Source: JBLNBN01 sp050260015 | Lineage (GTDB): Bacteria; Bacteroidota; Ignavibacteria; Kapaibacteriales; UBA2268 | Assembly: GCA_050260015.1 (NCBI GenBank) | Contig: JBLNBN010000068.1 | Location: forward strand, 61,397 to 125,396 | DNA length: 64,000 nucleotides | Direction: 5' to 3' | Shown: positions 17,146 to 26,027 of the stretch, in pieces | How positions within the stretch are numbered: the first letter of the stretch is position 1 | Layout: the number at the start of each line of letters is the position of its first letter | Translations under genes and position numbers: made by a program | Notes under the pieces: model-generated | What the model was told of the DNA's origin: nothing | Databases searched by the model: none | The model's input: the letters and a program-made list of their open reading frames with translations, nothing else

Positions 17146-18108
17146 ATGAAAATAATAAAACCGGCAAATTTACTTTACACAATCGCATTAATCGCTTTAT
17201 TTACTTTAAGCGCGGCGTTTGCGCAGGAAGAAGCGCAGGACACCATCCCGGCTCCGCCCCCAGCCGCGCCGGCGAAGCCCGACACGGTATGCTTCAAATT
17301 TGGGTTTCAGCCCAAAGACACTCTCTTCTATAGAGTGGGCGGCATGGATTCCATTATTTACGATTACGAACCCGCGTTGACCAAAGTCAGGTATTCGAGG
17401 ATAATGCTTATATGCGATTCCGTTCGCGATGGCAAAATGTATATGACTCAATCGCTCGTAACATTCACCTCCACCGAAAATAAATCATATATAAAAGGCG
17501 TAAAGCGCGACGATACGCCTTGGCTTAATAGGAAAGTACATTTCGTTATCGATTCGGTTGGAACGCGCTACAACTGGTGGGTTGACGACTCCACAAACGC
17601 CGCGTTAACTCCGGGCGGCGCATTCGAGCCAGTTTTGATATTCCCGTTCAAGGAATCCTGCAAAGCGGTGGACGAGAGCTGGATAGAGAGCAGCAAGGAC
17701 TACTACCCGGAGAACGGCGTGCCAGTATCCGTAGTGCAGCAGAGCACGCTCTTCCGCGCTATGGCCGAGGTAGATACGTTAGGGGAGAGATGCTCGCGAA
17801 TGCGTTTCGTTCGAACGGGACAGGGCGCGGTATATATAGTCGACGAGAGAGTGAAAATGGCCGTAACCTCGGTGCTAAATTCCTCCGGCATGATAACCAT
17901 AAGCAAGGAAAAGCAGGTGCCAATGCATTATTTCTCGACCGTAGAGCAAAAGCTTAAAATTAAAGCTCCCGATAAAGCCGATAGGCCCGCCTGGCAGTAT
18001 ACTAACGTCGATTACGTGCTCGAGGAATTGCGAAGGCATCCGGCGACGACCGAATCTGCCGCAACCCCGGTAAATCGTCCCGCTAAGAAAAAGAAATCAA
18101 AGAGATAA
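17146..18108 (+). CDS. secreted protein of unknown function
   Basis: A 320-residue protein with a signal peptide ending near AFA-Q (about residue 26), then a Pro/Ala-rich stretch (PAPPPAAPAKP), a mixed beta-rich body and a very basic C-terminus (RPAKKKKSKR). I do not recognise a family. The body has paired aromatic strands such as YNWWVDDST and FEPVLIFPF, and a few cysteines at least two of which could pair after export. It stands alone between aroA and a strong bidirectional terminator, so it likely has its own promoter in 17083-17145. Confidence 0.75.
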   Translation: MKIIKPANLLYTIALIALFTLSAAFAQEEAQDTIPAPPPAAPAKPDTVCFKFGFQPKDTLFYRVGGMDSIIYDYEPALTKVRYSRIMLICDSVRDGKMYMTQSLVTFTSTENKSYIKGVKRDDTPWLNRKVHFVIDSVGTRYNWWVDDSTNAALTPGGAFEPVLIFPFKESCKAVDESWIESSKDYYPENGVPVSVVQQSTLFRAMAEVDTLGERCSRMRFVRTGQGAVYIVDERVKMAVTSVLNSSGMITISKEKQVPMHYFSTVEQKLKIKAPDKADRPAWQYTNVDYVLEELRRHPATTESAATPVNRPAKKKKSKR

Positions 18109-18110
18109 CA

Positions 18111-18141
18111 AAAAAGGCGAATCTAATAGATTCGCCTTTTT
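18111..18141. terminator. bidirectional intrinsic terminator
   Basis: Perfect 14-base arms, AAAAAGGCGAATCT (18111-18124) and its inverse (18128-18141), around a 3-base loop, with A-run and T-run at the two ends. It sits between two genes that face each other (17146-18108 plus, 18160-19350 minus) and can end both transcripts. Confidence 0.93.
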
Positions 18142-18159
18142 ACTTAGTAAAGAGCAATT

Positions 18160-19350
18160 TCATTTATTCTTTAAATACTCTATTTGCTTTTTTGCCGTTT
18201 CTATCTGCGCCTTCAGTTCCGGGTTATCCTTTGCTAAGGTTATAAATTTCGAAAGGTCCGCAATAGCTTTCTCGCGAGCGTCCAACTTTAAGTAGGCCTG
18301 GCCGCGATTAAGATAAAGCGGCGCGTCCGTAGGGTTCAACGCTATAGAAGCGGTGAAATCGCGTTCCGCCTCGGCGTATTTTCCAAGATTGAACAGCGCG
18401 CTTCCGCGAGTGGAGAGCGAACGATCGTCCTTGGGTTTGGATTCGAGGTAATGAGACAAGTCTTTGACGGCCTCGGCAAATTTATTGAGGAAATACATAC
18501 AATTTCCCCTTGCCGAATAGTAGTCGGCGGATGCGGGATTTATCTCGATCGCTTTTGAAAAATCCCTTACAGCGGCCTCGCAATCTCCGCCGTTGTATGC
18601 CACGACGCCCCTGCTGTAGTATAGATCCGCGTTATTAGGCGCAAGCGAGATGGCGGTCGTGTAGTCCTGTAAAGCCTCTTTCGTCTTCCCGAGGGCGTCG
18701 TAGGAAGCGGCGCGATTCATATAATTTGAAATTTCCTTTTTCTCAATTTTGATCGCCGCGCTGAAGTCGGCGATCGCTTCGCTATGCTGCCCGGCGGATT
18801 GTAGGATGACTCCGCGTAAGTTAAGCGCCGGGGCGAAGTTATTATTCAGGGTCAGACTTTTATTTAAATCAACTAGAGCCATGTCCGTTTGGTTTAACTT
18901 GTAGAAAACGGTGGCGCGGCCATGGTAAGCTAAGTTATTGCCGGGATTTAGCGATATCGCGTTCGTATAGTCCTTAATTGCGTTGTCCGGTTGGTCCGTT
19001 TCCGCAAATAGTACTGCGCGATTATAGTATACGTTCCAAAGGCTTGCGCCGTCGGAGCTAATAGCCGTATCGTTCGCGCCGAGGGCGATAGCTTTGGTAT
19101 ACGCGGTAAGCGCGCGGTCGAAATCGTTTAAATGCGACAGCGCTTGTCCTTGAATTTCCCAGGCTTTGTAATTTGTAGAGTCTAACGCTAAATAAGCGTC
19201 GATGGTCTTTGCGGCGGATTGGTAGTTCCCGTCGTTGTACTCCATTACGGCTTTGTTAAATAACTCGGTCAGCTCCTGATTCGGAACAGCCGCCGTAAGG
19301 GAAGCGCCGCCAGCAAAAAAAAGGGCCAGGCGGCTCCATTTCGTTTTCAT
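18160..19350 (-). CDS. secreted tetratricopeptide repeat protein
   Basis: A 396-residue protein with a short signal peptide (FFAGGASLTAAVP) and about ten consecutive TPR units of 34 residues that fill the rest, for example AIKDYTNAISLNPGNNLAYHGRATVFYKL. TPR arrays bind other proteins; this one probably works in the periplasm. It starts 1 base after the osmC-like stop, so the two are cotranscribed. No enzymatic domain is present. The target is unknown. Confidence 0.9.
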   Translation of the reverse strand: MKTKWSRLALFFAGGASLTAAVPNQELTELFNKAVMEYNDGNYQSAAKTIDAYLALDSTNYKAWEIQGQALSHLNDFDRALTAYTKAIALGANDTAISSDGASLWNVYYNRAVLFAETDQPDNAIKDYTNAISLNPGNNLAYHGRATVFYKLNQTDMALVDLNKSLTLNNNFAPALNLRGVILQSAGQHSEAIADFSAAIKIEKKEISNYMNRAASYDALGKTKEALQDYTTAISLAPNNADLYYSRGVVAYNGGDCEAAVRDFSKAIEINPASADYYSARGNCMYFLNKFAEAVKDLSHYLESKPKDDRSLSTRGSALFNLGKYAEAERDFTASIALNPTDAPLYLNRGQAYLKLDAREKAIADLSKFITLAKDNPELKAQIETAKKQIEYLKNK

Positions 19351-19351
19351 T

Positions 19352-19771
19352 TTATTCCGACCTGTAATTTGAGATTAGTTCGACATCGGGATGTAAACTT
19401 CTCACGGCAGGGCAAGCCCTTACCGTGTTCTTCAGCTTTATTAGGTCTTCTTCGGAAAAGCCTGTCGGAATAGTGAAGTCCAGGTAGAGCTTCGCAATTC
19501 TCCTTGGAGCCGTTTGCGTCATTTCCTTGCGAACGCGCACCTTAAGGCCGGTTAAATCCAGCCCGTCGCGTCGCGCGACGATAGCAAAAGTGGTCGTAAT
19601 GCAGCTGCCCACAGAAGCGGCCATTAAATCGGTCGGCGAAAAGTACGCTCCCTTGCCTTGGTTGTCCACGGGAGCGTCAGTAAAAAGAATTTGCCCGGAC
19701 GGTCCGTGTATGGCGCGAGTGTTTAGCTCGCCTGCATATTCGACGTCCATGGAAACTTGATAATTTTCCAT
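19352..19771 (-). CDS. OsmC/Ohr family protein
   Basis: A 139-residue OsmC-fold protein. The two redox cysteines of the family are present: one in MAASVGSCITTTF and one in RACPAVRSL. OsmC/Ohr proteins reduce organic hydroperoxides with thiol help, though several subfamilies have no proven activity. The sequence looks closer to the YhfA/OsmC-like group than to Ohr, which is an inference from the ISSTDLMAASVGSC-like block (here FSPTDLMAASVGSC). It lies 54 bases after the MBL hydrolase and is followed at once by the TPR gene. Confidence 0.9.
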   Translation of the reverse strand: MENYQVSMDVEYAGELNTRAIHGPSGQILFTDAPVDNQGKGAYFSPTDLMAASVGSCITTTFAIVARRDGLDLTGLKVRVRKEMTQTAPRRIAKLYLDFTIPTGFSEEDLIKLKNTVRACPAVRSLHPDVELISNYRSE

Positions 19772-19825
19772 TTTATACTCGATTTTTTAATTCTAAAATA
19801 ATACAAATATAATAAATTACGCAAA

Positions 19826-20590
19826 CTAAACATCAATTATCATGCCGTCGTAGGCAAGTTGCACGCCCTGCGGGAGCTTGCTCTCGAATTCTTCGTGCTT
19901 TATTTGGTGGGCTATATGAGTGAAGTAAGCGCGTTTAGGTTTAATTATATCAATCGCTTCCAGCGCCTGGGAGAGATTAAAATGGGTGGAGTGCGGTTGG
20001 GGCCTTAGGCAATCAATTATTAAGGCGTCAAGCCCGCGAAGCTTTTCAAACGATTCGGGCGGGATGTAGTTTACGTCGGTTAGGTATGCGAAATTTTCAA
20101 TTCGGAACCCCAGCACCTCCAGCTTACCGTGCATCAGCTTAACCGGCTCGAACTTTATGTCCCCAACGGAAAATGCCTCTCCGTCAATTATATTCAAGTC
20201 AATTAAGGGGACGCCTCCGCCGAGTTGCTCTACGTCGCCGAACGCATAGGAAAAGACGCGCTTTAAGGCTTTTAACGTCGAATTGTTTAAGTGTATCGGC
20301 ATTGGCCTGCCGAGAATAAAATTGTATGCGCGGATGTCGTCGAATCCGCCAATATGATCGAAGTGGTGATGCGTAAAAATGATCCCGTCGAGCTTATCGA
20401 CGCGATTACTAAGCATTTGCTGGCGAAAATCGGGGGACGTATCTATAAGGGCGGTTGTGGAATTCGATTGCACTAGCAGGGAAGAGCGAAGTCTTTTATC
20501 CCGGGAATCCGCTGAAAGACAAGTACGGCACTTGCATCCGATAGTCGGAACGCCGGATGAAGTGCCGCTGCCTAAAACAGTAAATCTCAT
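19826..20590 (-). CDS. PhnP-like metallo-beta-lactamase fold hydrolase
   Basis: A 254-residue MBL-fold phosphodiesterase of the PhnP type. The N-terminus VLGSGTSSGVPTIGCKCRTC has the CxCxxC structural zinc site of PhnP, and THHHFDHIGG is the catalytic HxHxDH metal motif. LTDVNYIP, DCLRPQPHSTH and THIAHQ supply further ligands. No phosphonate genes are nearby, so the substrate is probably another cyclic phosphodiester. The start ATG shares a base with the sigA stop (TAATG), which suggests coupled translation. Confidence 0.92.
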   Translation of the reverse strand: MRFTVLGSGTSSGVPTIGCKCRTCLSADSRDKRLRSSLLVQSNSTTALIDTSPDFRQQMLSNRVDKLDGIIFTHHHFDHIGGFDDIRAYNFILGRPMPIHLNNSTLKALKRVFSYAFGDVEQLGGGVPLIDLNIIDGEAFSVGDIKFEPVKLMHGKLEVLGFRIENFAYLTDVNYIPPESFEKLRGLDALIIDCLRPQPHSTHFNLSQALEAIDIIKPKRAYFTHIAHQIKHEEFESKLPQGVQLAYDGMIIDV

Positions 20591-21450
20591 TAGCCTAAGT
20601 ACGTGCGAAGGGACTTGGAGCGCGAAGCATGGCGCAGCCTGCGGATTGCTTTTTCCTTGATCTGGCGTACGCGTTCGCGGGTCAGGTTGAACTTTTCTCC
20701 AATTTCCTCTAAGGTGAGCGCCTGGCCCTCGAGCCCGAAGTAAAGCTTAATTACCTCCGCCTCGCGTTGCGAGAGCGTAGTCAGGACCTGTTGAACCTCG
20801 ACTCGAAGCGACTCGCGAATGAGCTCGGAATCGGGCGGGGGCTGAAGGTCGTTCGGTAGCACGTCGAGCAAGCGGTTGTCCTCGCCCTGTACGAAAGGCG
20901 CGTCTACGGAGAGGTGACGCCCGGAGATCTTGATCGTTTCCGAGATCTCGGCGACGCTCATATTCAGCTGGTCGGCCAATTCGGCGGCGGTAGGCTCGCG
21001 CTCGAATTCCTGCTCCATCTTGCTGAACATCTTACCAATTTTATTTAACGCTCCGACGCGATTGAGCGGAAGACGGACGATACGGGATTGCTCGGCGAGA
21101 GCCTGCAAAATCGATTGTCGGATCCACCATACTGCGTAGGAAATGAATTTAAAGCCGCGGGTTTCGTCGAACCTTTTCGCCGCTTTAATCAAACCCAAAT
21201 TCCCTTCATTTATTAGATCGCCAAGCGAAAGTCCTTGGTTTTGGTATTGCTTAGCTACTGATACGACAAATCTCAAATTAGCTTTAACTAATCGCTCTAA
21301 TGCTAAATTCCCCTCGAATCCGCCTTTCTTAATGGCGCGGGCGAGATGTATCTCATCCTCCGGGGTAAGTAGCTCGACCCTTCCGATTTCCTGTAAGTAT
21401 TTGTCTAATGATTGGCTTTCGCGGTTTGTATATTGCTTGGTTATTCTCAT
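20590..21450 (-). CDS. rpoD: primary RNA polymerase sigma factor, Bacteroidota-type
   Basis: A 286-residue sigma-70 factor lacking the long region 1.1 and the non-conserved region, as in Bacteroidota SigA. Region 1.2 is LDKYLQEIGRVELLTPEDEI; region 2 has KANLRFVVSVAKQYQNQGL, DLINEGNLGLIKAAKRFD and the promoter-melting FISYAVWWIRQSI; region 3 RLPLNRVGALNKI; region 4 LTLEEIGEKFNLTRERVRQIKEKAIRRLRH contains the -35 helix-turn-helix. This is most likely the housekeeping sigma. It agrees with the TAnnTTTG boxes seen in the window. It is followed without a gap by the PhnP-like gene. Confidence 0.95.
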   Translation of the reverse strand: MRITKQYTNRESQSLDKYLQEIGRVELLTPEDEIHLARAIKKGGFEGNLALERLVKANLRFVVSVAKQYQNQGLSLGDLINEGNLGLIKAAKRFDETRGFKFISYAVWWIRQSILQALAEQSRIVRLPLNRVGALNKIGKMFSKMEQEFEREPTAAELADQLNMSVAEISETIKISGRHLSVDAPFVQGEDNRLLDVLPNDLQPPPDSELIRESLRVEVQQVLTTLSQREAEVIKLYFGLEGQALTLEEIGEKFNLTRERVRQIKEKAIRRLRHASRSKSLRTYLG

Positions 21451-21538
21451 TAAAGCGACCTTGCGGATTTAAACGTTTTCCAAAATTTTTTAGATGGTTG
21501 GAAGACGTAATGTTAATTATTATATTGAAATAGAAAAA

Positions 21539-23197
21539 TTAATTATCGTTTTTACCGGGCTTGATAGCGAGTATCCTATCGTAAATTGATCGTTGCACTA
21601 ATATACTTACAGCAGAAGTAACTACGCGGCTGTGCGCCGTGGCTTCCTTGCTAAGCTGCTTATTAGATAAAAACAAGGATTTAATCTCAAATTCCAGAAA
21701 TTGTGAAATCTCCTCGCGGCGATTGGCGTACATCTCCCGATCTTCCTTGTCGATCGCGCTTTTAACCTTCTTCATGGAGCCGGATATATTCTTATAGTAC
21801 GACTTATTCGTTAATAAACTATCGAGGTAATTTGCGACGTATTTCGGCGACGATTTGAACGTATAGTTCTTCGTCTTCAGATAATCGACGAAGTCCGAGT
21901 AAATTGCCGGGGTTACTTTGAAATTGGCCGGCAACTCGCGCTTACTTGCGAAATAATACGCTGCAAATTTCATAAACATGTTCTTGGACGCCAGGTCTTC
22001 GAGCAACTCCGAATAATTCTCATTCTCCAGAACTATGGAGTCCGGTAAGATACCAGTTAACTCGTATACCTTTCTACCTTTACGCGTATAGAATACGGTC
22101 GTGTCAGTGGATGGCTTCACCTGCCTCTTATCGTAATTCTGGGCAAATTCAAGCTTTTGAATGCACCTTCCCGAAGGAGTATAGTACTTTGCCGTAGTGA
22201 TCTTCAAATTATTCCGATAGGGCAGCGCAATCACGGTTTGCACAAGCCCTTTGCCGAAGGAGCGATTGCCGAGTATAAGCGATCTATCGAGGTCTTGCAA
22301 CGCGCCGGCAAGTATCTCGGAAGCGGAAGCGGAATTCTCGTTGATTAGGGTAACGAGCGGGATATTCGGCTCCGTCGGCTCGACGTCGGACCTATAGATA
22401 AAAGCGTCGTCGGGATTCTTACCGCGAGTCGACACGATCGGGCTGTCCTTGGGCACGAATATCTCGGCGATAGACACCGCCGCGTCCAGCAGTCCGCCAG
22501 GATTATCCTGCAGGTCTATAATTAAACCGTTTAGCTTGCCGCGGCTCTTCAAGTTAGCCAACGCGTTTCGGAATTCCTCCAGCGAGGAGCGCGAAAAACG
22601 TTCCAGCTTGATGTAGCCAATGCCGTTTGGCATTATGTCGTAATAGGGAACGTCGTTTATCTTTATTAAGTTCCTGCTGAGCACGAAGAAAAGAGTGTCG
22701 CTCCTGCCTTCGCGAAGGGCGGCTACCTTTACCGCTTCGCCTGCAGGGCCGCTGGTTAGGTACTTAAGCTCGTCGGGCGAATCGTAAAGCGTAACGACGC
22801 CGTCAATGCTATAGATGCGGTCTCCGCGGCGAATTCCGCTTTCCTGGGCGGCATAGCCTTCGCGGACGTCCACGACGGTCAATTGGCTGTCGATAGAAGC
22901 TAGAGTAAAGCCTAAGCCGGTATATGTGCCGTTCGTCAGGTAATCTAATTCGTCGACGTCGTCTTCGTTATAGAATTCCGTGTAGGGGTCGAGCGAGGAA
23001 AGCATTCCGTCAATGCCGTATGTAACAAGCGTTTCCGGATCGATATCCAATACATAATTCGCCGATACTTCGCGGAAGACTGCGCCGAAAATATCGAACG
23101 ATTTATTGATCTTGTACAGATCGCCGCCGGCCCCGAGTAAACCTAGCCCGGAGACGACTATTACGGTTAAGATCAGCCCCTTTTTATATCTTTTCAT
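21539..23197 (-). CDS. S41 family C-terminal processing protease
   Basis: A CtpA/Prc-type periplasmic protease, 552 residues. An N-terminal membrane anchor or signal (residues 7-24) is followed by a helical part, a PDZ domain (about 80-165, with GLGFTLASIDSQLTVVDV) and the S41 catalytic core: GYIKLERFS, LIIDLQDNPGG, the nucleophile region NENSASASEI (near residue 290) and the Lys in SFGKGLVQ (near 315). A 180-residue C-terminal extension of unknown role follows. It lies 25 bases after glyS and 88 bases before sigA on the same strand. Confidence 0.94.
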   Translation of the reverse strand: MKRYKKGLILTVIVVSGLGLLGAGGDLYKINKSFDIFGAVFREVSANYVLDIDPETLVTYGIDGMLSSLDPYTEFYNEDDVDELDYLTNGTYTGLGFTLASIDSQLTVVDVREGYAAQESGIRRGDRIYSIDGVVTLYDSPDELKYLTSGPAGEAVKVAALREGRSDTLFFVLSRNLIKINDVPYYDIMPNGIGYIKLERFSRSSLEEFRNALANLKSRGKLNGLIIDLQDNPGGLLDAAVSIAEIFVPKDSPIVSTRGKNPDDAFIYRSDVEPTEPNIPLVTLINENSASASEILAGALQDLDRSLILGNRSFGKGLVQTVIALPYRNNLKITTAKYYTPSGRCIQKLEFAQNYDKRQVKPSTDTTVFYTRKGRKVYELTGILPDSIVLENENYSELLEDLASKNMFMKFAAYYFASKRELPANFKVTPAIYSDFVDYLKTKNYTFKSSPKYVANYLDSLLTNKSYYKNISGSMKKVKSAIDKEDREMYANRREEISQFLEFEIKSLFLSNKQLSKEATAHSRVVTSAVSILVQRSIYDRILAIKPGKNDN

Positions 23198-23222
23198 TGC
23201 TTTGCGGGATTAATCCGCTTTT

Positions 23223-24638
23223 TTAGATTCTTTCGTTTATATAATTTTTTATCAATGTAGCTTCGATTCTATCCTGCTTCATGCTGTCGCGTTCGCGAAT
23301 GGTTACCGTGCCGTCGGCGAGCGTGTCGCCGTCGATCGTAACGCAGAAGGGAGTTCCGATCTCGTCCTGCCTGCGATAGCGTCTGCCGATGGCGCCGCTG
23401 GTGTCGTATTGTACTTTAAAGCTCTTCTGCAGATCTTTATAAATTTCCGTCGCGCGCTCCGGCATGCCGTCTTTGTTAACCAACGGGAATACGGCGCAGG
23501 TAACCGGGGCAAGCTTCGGGTTGAACCGGAGAACAGTGCGCGTTTCACTCTTGCCGTTTTCGCCGACTACCGTCTCCTCGTCATAAGCGTTGCAGAGGAA
23601 CGCCATAAGCGAGCGCGATACGCCGCCGGACGTCTCTATAACGTAGGGGACATACCTTTCGCCCGCCACGCTGTCGACGTATTCCATCTTCTTCCCGGAA
23701 AATTCCTGGTGGCTCTTCAGGTCGAAATCGGTGCGGGAGTGTATTCCCTCGATCTCGCCGAAACCGAACGGAAATTCAAATTCTATATCCACTGCATAAT
23801 TGGCGTAATGCGCCAACTTTTCGTGTATTTTCCAGCGGAGTTTTTCAGGCTTCATGCCTAACTCTATATACCAATTGCGACGTTGCTCCTTCCAGTACTC
23901 GAACCAATCCTTCTCAGAGCCGGGTTTTATGAAGAATTGCATCTCCATTTGCTCAAATTCGCGCGTGCGGAAGAGGAAGTTCTTAGTATTTATCTCGTTG
24001 CGGAACGCCTTGCCGATCTGCGCTATGCCGAACGGCGGCTTGAGTCGCGCGCTGTCCATTACGTTCTTGAAGTTAACGAATATGCCCTGGGCGGATTCCG
24101 GGCGCAGATAAACCACCGAACTCGCGTCCTCGATCGGGCCGACGAACGTCTTGAACATTAAATTGAAGTTGCGCACTTCCGTCCAATCGGTCGTGCCGGA
24201 AACGGGATCGGGGATCTCGTTATCCATAATTATTTTATAGTAGTCCGCTGGTTCGGAAGCTTTCTCGAGGGCTTCTTCGATAGCGGCGGCTTTATCGGTT
24301 CTATTCTTCTTTCTTAACTTTTCAATGTAATCCTCGATGAGATTATCCGCGCGGTGGCGCGCTTTGCTCGTTTTGTTGTCGATCATCGGGTCGCTGAATT
24401 GCGTTAGGTGGCCGCTCGCCTCCCATGTGCGGGGATGCATCAGGATCGAGGCGTCGATTCCCTCTATATTGTCGCGGTAGGTCATTTCCCGCCACCAGGC
24501 GCTCTTTAGGTTAAGCAGCAGTTCGACGCCTAACGGACCGTAGTCCCAGCAGCCGTTCAGCCCGCCGTAGATTTCAGATGATTGGAAAATAAAGCCGCGG
24601 CGCTTCGCCAGCGAAATGATTGTTTCGAGCTTGTACAT
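23223..24638 (-). CDS. glyS: glycyl-tRNA synthetase, single-chain (eukaryote/archaea-like) type
   Basis: Charges tRNA-Gly. The 471-residue single chain is the homodimeric class II form, not the alpha2-beta2 form. Motifs: IISLAKRRGFIFQSSEIYGG, GPLGVELLLNLK, motif 2 GKAFRNEI with RTREFEQMEMQFF, and motif 3 GVSRSLMAFL. The C-terminal anticodon domain begins at about residue 365. ATG 24638 is chosen; an upstream in-frame codon at 24662 would add eight unlikely residues. A TATTTTTG box on the minus strand (24667-24674) may be its -7 element. The protease gene follows closely. Confidence 0.95.
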   Translation of the reverse strand: MYKLETIISLAKRRGFIFQSSEIYGGLNGCWDYGPLGVELLLNLKSAWWREMTYRDNIEGIDASILMHPRTWEASGHLTQFSDPMIDNKTSKARHRADNLIEDYIEKLRKKNRTDKAAAIEEALEKASEPADYYKIIMDNEIPDPVSGTTDWTEVRNFNLMFKTFVGPIEDASSVVYLRPESAQGIFVNFKNVMDSARLKPPFGIAQIGKAFRNEINTKNFLFRTREFEQMEMQFFIKPGSEKDWFEYWKEQRRNWYIELGMKPEKLRWKIHEKLAHYANYAVDIEFEFPFGFGEIEGIHSRTDFDLKSHQEFSGKKMEYVDSVAGERYVPYVIETSGGVSRSLMAFLCNAYDEETVVGENGKSETRTVLRFNPKLAPVTCAVFPLVNKDGMPERATEIYKDLQKSFKVQYDTSGAIGRRYRRQDEIGTPFCVTIDGDTLADGTVTIRERDSMKQDRIEATLIKNYINERI

Positions 24639-24666
24639 TATCTTAATACGAAAAGTTAGCAAAATA

Positions 24667-24674
24667 CAAAAATA
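24667..24674 (-). promoter_or_regulatory. possible -7 box (TATTTTTG) for glyS
   Basis: On the minus strand TATTTTTG lies about 28 bases before the glyS ATG, a fitting distance for a TAnnTTTG element. No clean TTG is seen 19-21 bases further upstream, so confidence is low. Confidence 0.35.
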
Positions 24675-25036
24675 CGAAATTTGTAATTACTGTAAATTGG
24701 AAGTTGTCCACAGGAGTCAAATAACAAATATCAATTAACAATTAACAACGCAATGCGTGCGTAAGCGCATAGAAACTAAAGACTACGTCATGCACGACTC
24801 GATCGGGACTCCAAAAGAATTTCTAAATTAGAAAACGCTTGCAGTGACGCGCAAAAAGAGATAAAACATCGACCTCGACGAATCCCGCAGGATTAGAGTG
24901 TTTATAGAAACACACGCCCAAATTTATTCCTTCATGCGGCGGGGCCGGGGAAAATAGATTGGGGACGATTGAAAATAATTATTTCTGATCGAAACTTCCA
25001 ATTCTCATCCACCGTAATTTTAAACAGAAGCAAAGA

Positions 25037-25068
25037 TTGCAATATTTGACCGAAATCTATTAATTTTG
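25037..25068 (+). promoter_or_regulatory. Bacteroidota-type promoter ahead of small lipoprotein
   Basis: TTG (25037-25039), a 21-base spacer and TAATTTTG (25061-25068) lie 37 bases before the lipoprotein ATG. The spacing is slightly longer than the usual 19-20. Confidence 0.45.
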
Positions 25069-25105
25069 CTATTTATTAACAGGAAACATACATACTCGGG
25101 AGATT

Positions 25106-25555
25106 ATGATGAAAAAGGCGCTTTACGGAATATTTTTATCTCTTCTACTCGCATCCTGCGGAACTACGGTGTATCAATTACATTCCGATTGCCCGGAAAG
25201 AAAGCCGGAGGAAGTTTTCAAAACTCTCATCTCGCTATTGATGCGCGAGGGCTTTACCGTTAAGGAAAGCGACGTTGCATTGGGATACTTGCAAGCGGAA
25301 GCGACGAACAAGTACAGCATCTGGCGGGGCGCCGGCGGCTCAAGAATTTGGGTCTTTCAGATGGATGATGGAAAAATAATCGGCTCGGCAAAGGAAGTCT
25401 ACGTTTACCAAAACGTATTTGGAGCCGTTATCAACAAAACGACTACCTACTTCGACGACGACACGCCTTTGGACGAAAGCTGGTACTGGAGCGTACGCAA
25501 CGCGCTGGAACAAATCTGCGGGAACAAGGTTTATATTTGGGAAAAAGAGATATAG
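25106..25555 (+). CDS. small lipoprotein of unknown function
   Basis: A 149-residue lipoprotein: signal peptide with lipobox LASC (Cys about residue 18). The body (PEEVFKTLISLLMREGFTVKESD...GYLQAE) has an alternating helix/strand pattern that resembles small BamC/LPS-assembly-type lipoprotein domains, but I do not recognise the family. WRGAGGSRIWVFQMDDGKIIGS suggests a paired beta sheet. GGGAG lies just before the ATG pair at 25106 and 25109. It is flanked on both sides by repeat islands, so it stands alone. Confidence 0.8.
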   Translation: MMKKALYGIFLSLLLASCGTTVYQLHSDCPERKPEEVFKTLISLLMREGFTVKESDVALGYLQAEATNKYSIWRGAGGSRIWVFQMDDGKIIGSAKEVYVYQNVFGAVINKTTTYFDDDTPLDESWYWSVRNALEQICGNKVYIWEKEI

Positions 25556-25930
25556 TAATTAAATATTCCCTTAGAGTATTTTTGTTCAATTATCCCAGTC
25601 CCGCGGTTAACCGTGGGGCTGATTCAAAAAATAAACATTTATTTGAAGCCAAAAGCTTCCCAGCTTTGTAGAAAATATACCTTCTCCCCAAAAAACTCAT
25701 CCCGCGGCTCCGCCGCAGTGTGGATGTTGAGTGAAAAGCATTTTCTATATACATTCGGATCCTTCGGATTCGTCGTGAGGGGGGAGATATTAATATTGAT
25801 TCGTTAAGTCGAACGATAAATTTTCTACAGCCGGCTTTTGGGTATCCGCATGCGCTGGTATGACTAATATATGATAAAACAAGCGCTTAGCGATTCGGTT
25901 CCTGGCTCCAAACCTGATAAATGATCAATG

Positions 25931-25958
25931 TTAAATGTTAAATGTTAAATGTTAAATG
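25931..25958. repeat. TTAAATG x4 tandem heptamer
   Basis: Four perfect 7-base units. Read on the other strand the unit is CATTTAA, closely related to the CATTAAC heptamers at 25999, 30177, 32141 and 63730. Confidence 0.95.
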
Positions 25959-25962
25959 AAAA

Positions 25963-25984
25963 GGGCGGACACCCCGGTCCGCCC
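25963..25984. repeat. GGGCGGAC hairpin
   Basis: Perfect 8-base arms (25963-25970 and 25977-25984) around a 6-base loop. It resembles GTCCGCCC-type extragenic palindromes seen in many genomes. No T-run follows. Confidence 0.85.
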
Positions 25985-25998
25985 CTACAAAAAATTCC

Positions 25999-26027
25999 CA
26001 TTAACCATTAATAATTAATAATTATTG
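25999..26027. repeat. CATTAAC-type heptamer array at gene 3' end
   Basis: Units CATTAAC, CATTAAT, AATTAAT, AATTATT with strict 7-base period. The stop codon of the minus-strand reductase gene (26022-26024) lies inside the last unit. Confidence 0.85.

Larger units (their letters stand above)
24663..25105. other. gene-free stretch with repeat-island A
   Basis: Between the divergent glyS and lipoprotein genes I find no credible ORF. It holds a possible glyS -7 box (24667-24674, minus strand), CAATTAA heptamers (24732-24746), a GCGTAAGCGC piece (24756-24765), an element ending in CGCTTGCAGTGACGCGCAA (24836-24854) whose twin ends the window at 63981-64000, and a promoter for the next gene (25037-25068). 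The rest shows nothing I can name. Confidence 0.6.
25556..26021. other. gene-free stretch: repeat island B
   Basis: No credible ORF. In order it holds a palindromic CCGCGGTTAACCGTGGGG (about 25602-25618), GGATCCTTCGGATTCG (25758-25773, sister copy near 31991), a degenerate REP-like hairpin GGTATCCGCATGCG... (25841-25864), AAGCGCTTAGCG (25881-25892), four TTAAATG heptamers (25931-25958), a GGGCGGAC / GTCCGCCC hairpin (25963-25984) and CATTAAC-type heptamers (25999-26027) that run into the stop codon of the next minus-strand gene. Confidence 0.75.

Noticed and set aside
17079..17333. 84-residue plus-strand ORF between aroA and the secreted protein
   Set aside because: Runs in another frame into the secreted protein gene, has no signal or domain, and begins at the aroA stop region.
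25613..25807. 64-residue plus-strand ORF in repeat island B
   Set aside because: Made of palindromic repeat sequence with no ribosome site; similar repeats in island D do not carry it.
25931..25958. TTAAATG x4 as an origin iteron
   Set aside because: No dnaA, DnaA boxes or replication gene nearby; similar heptamers occur at several gene ends.
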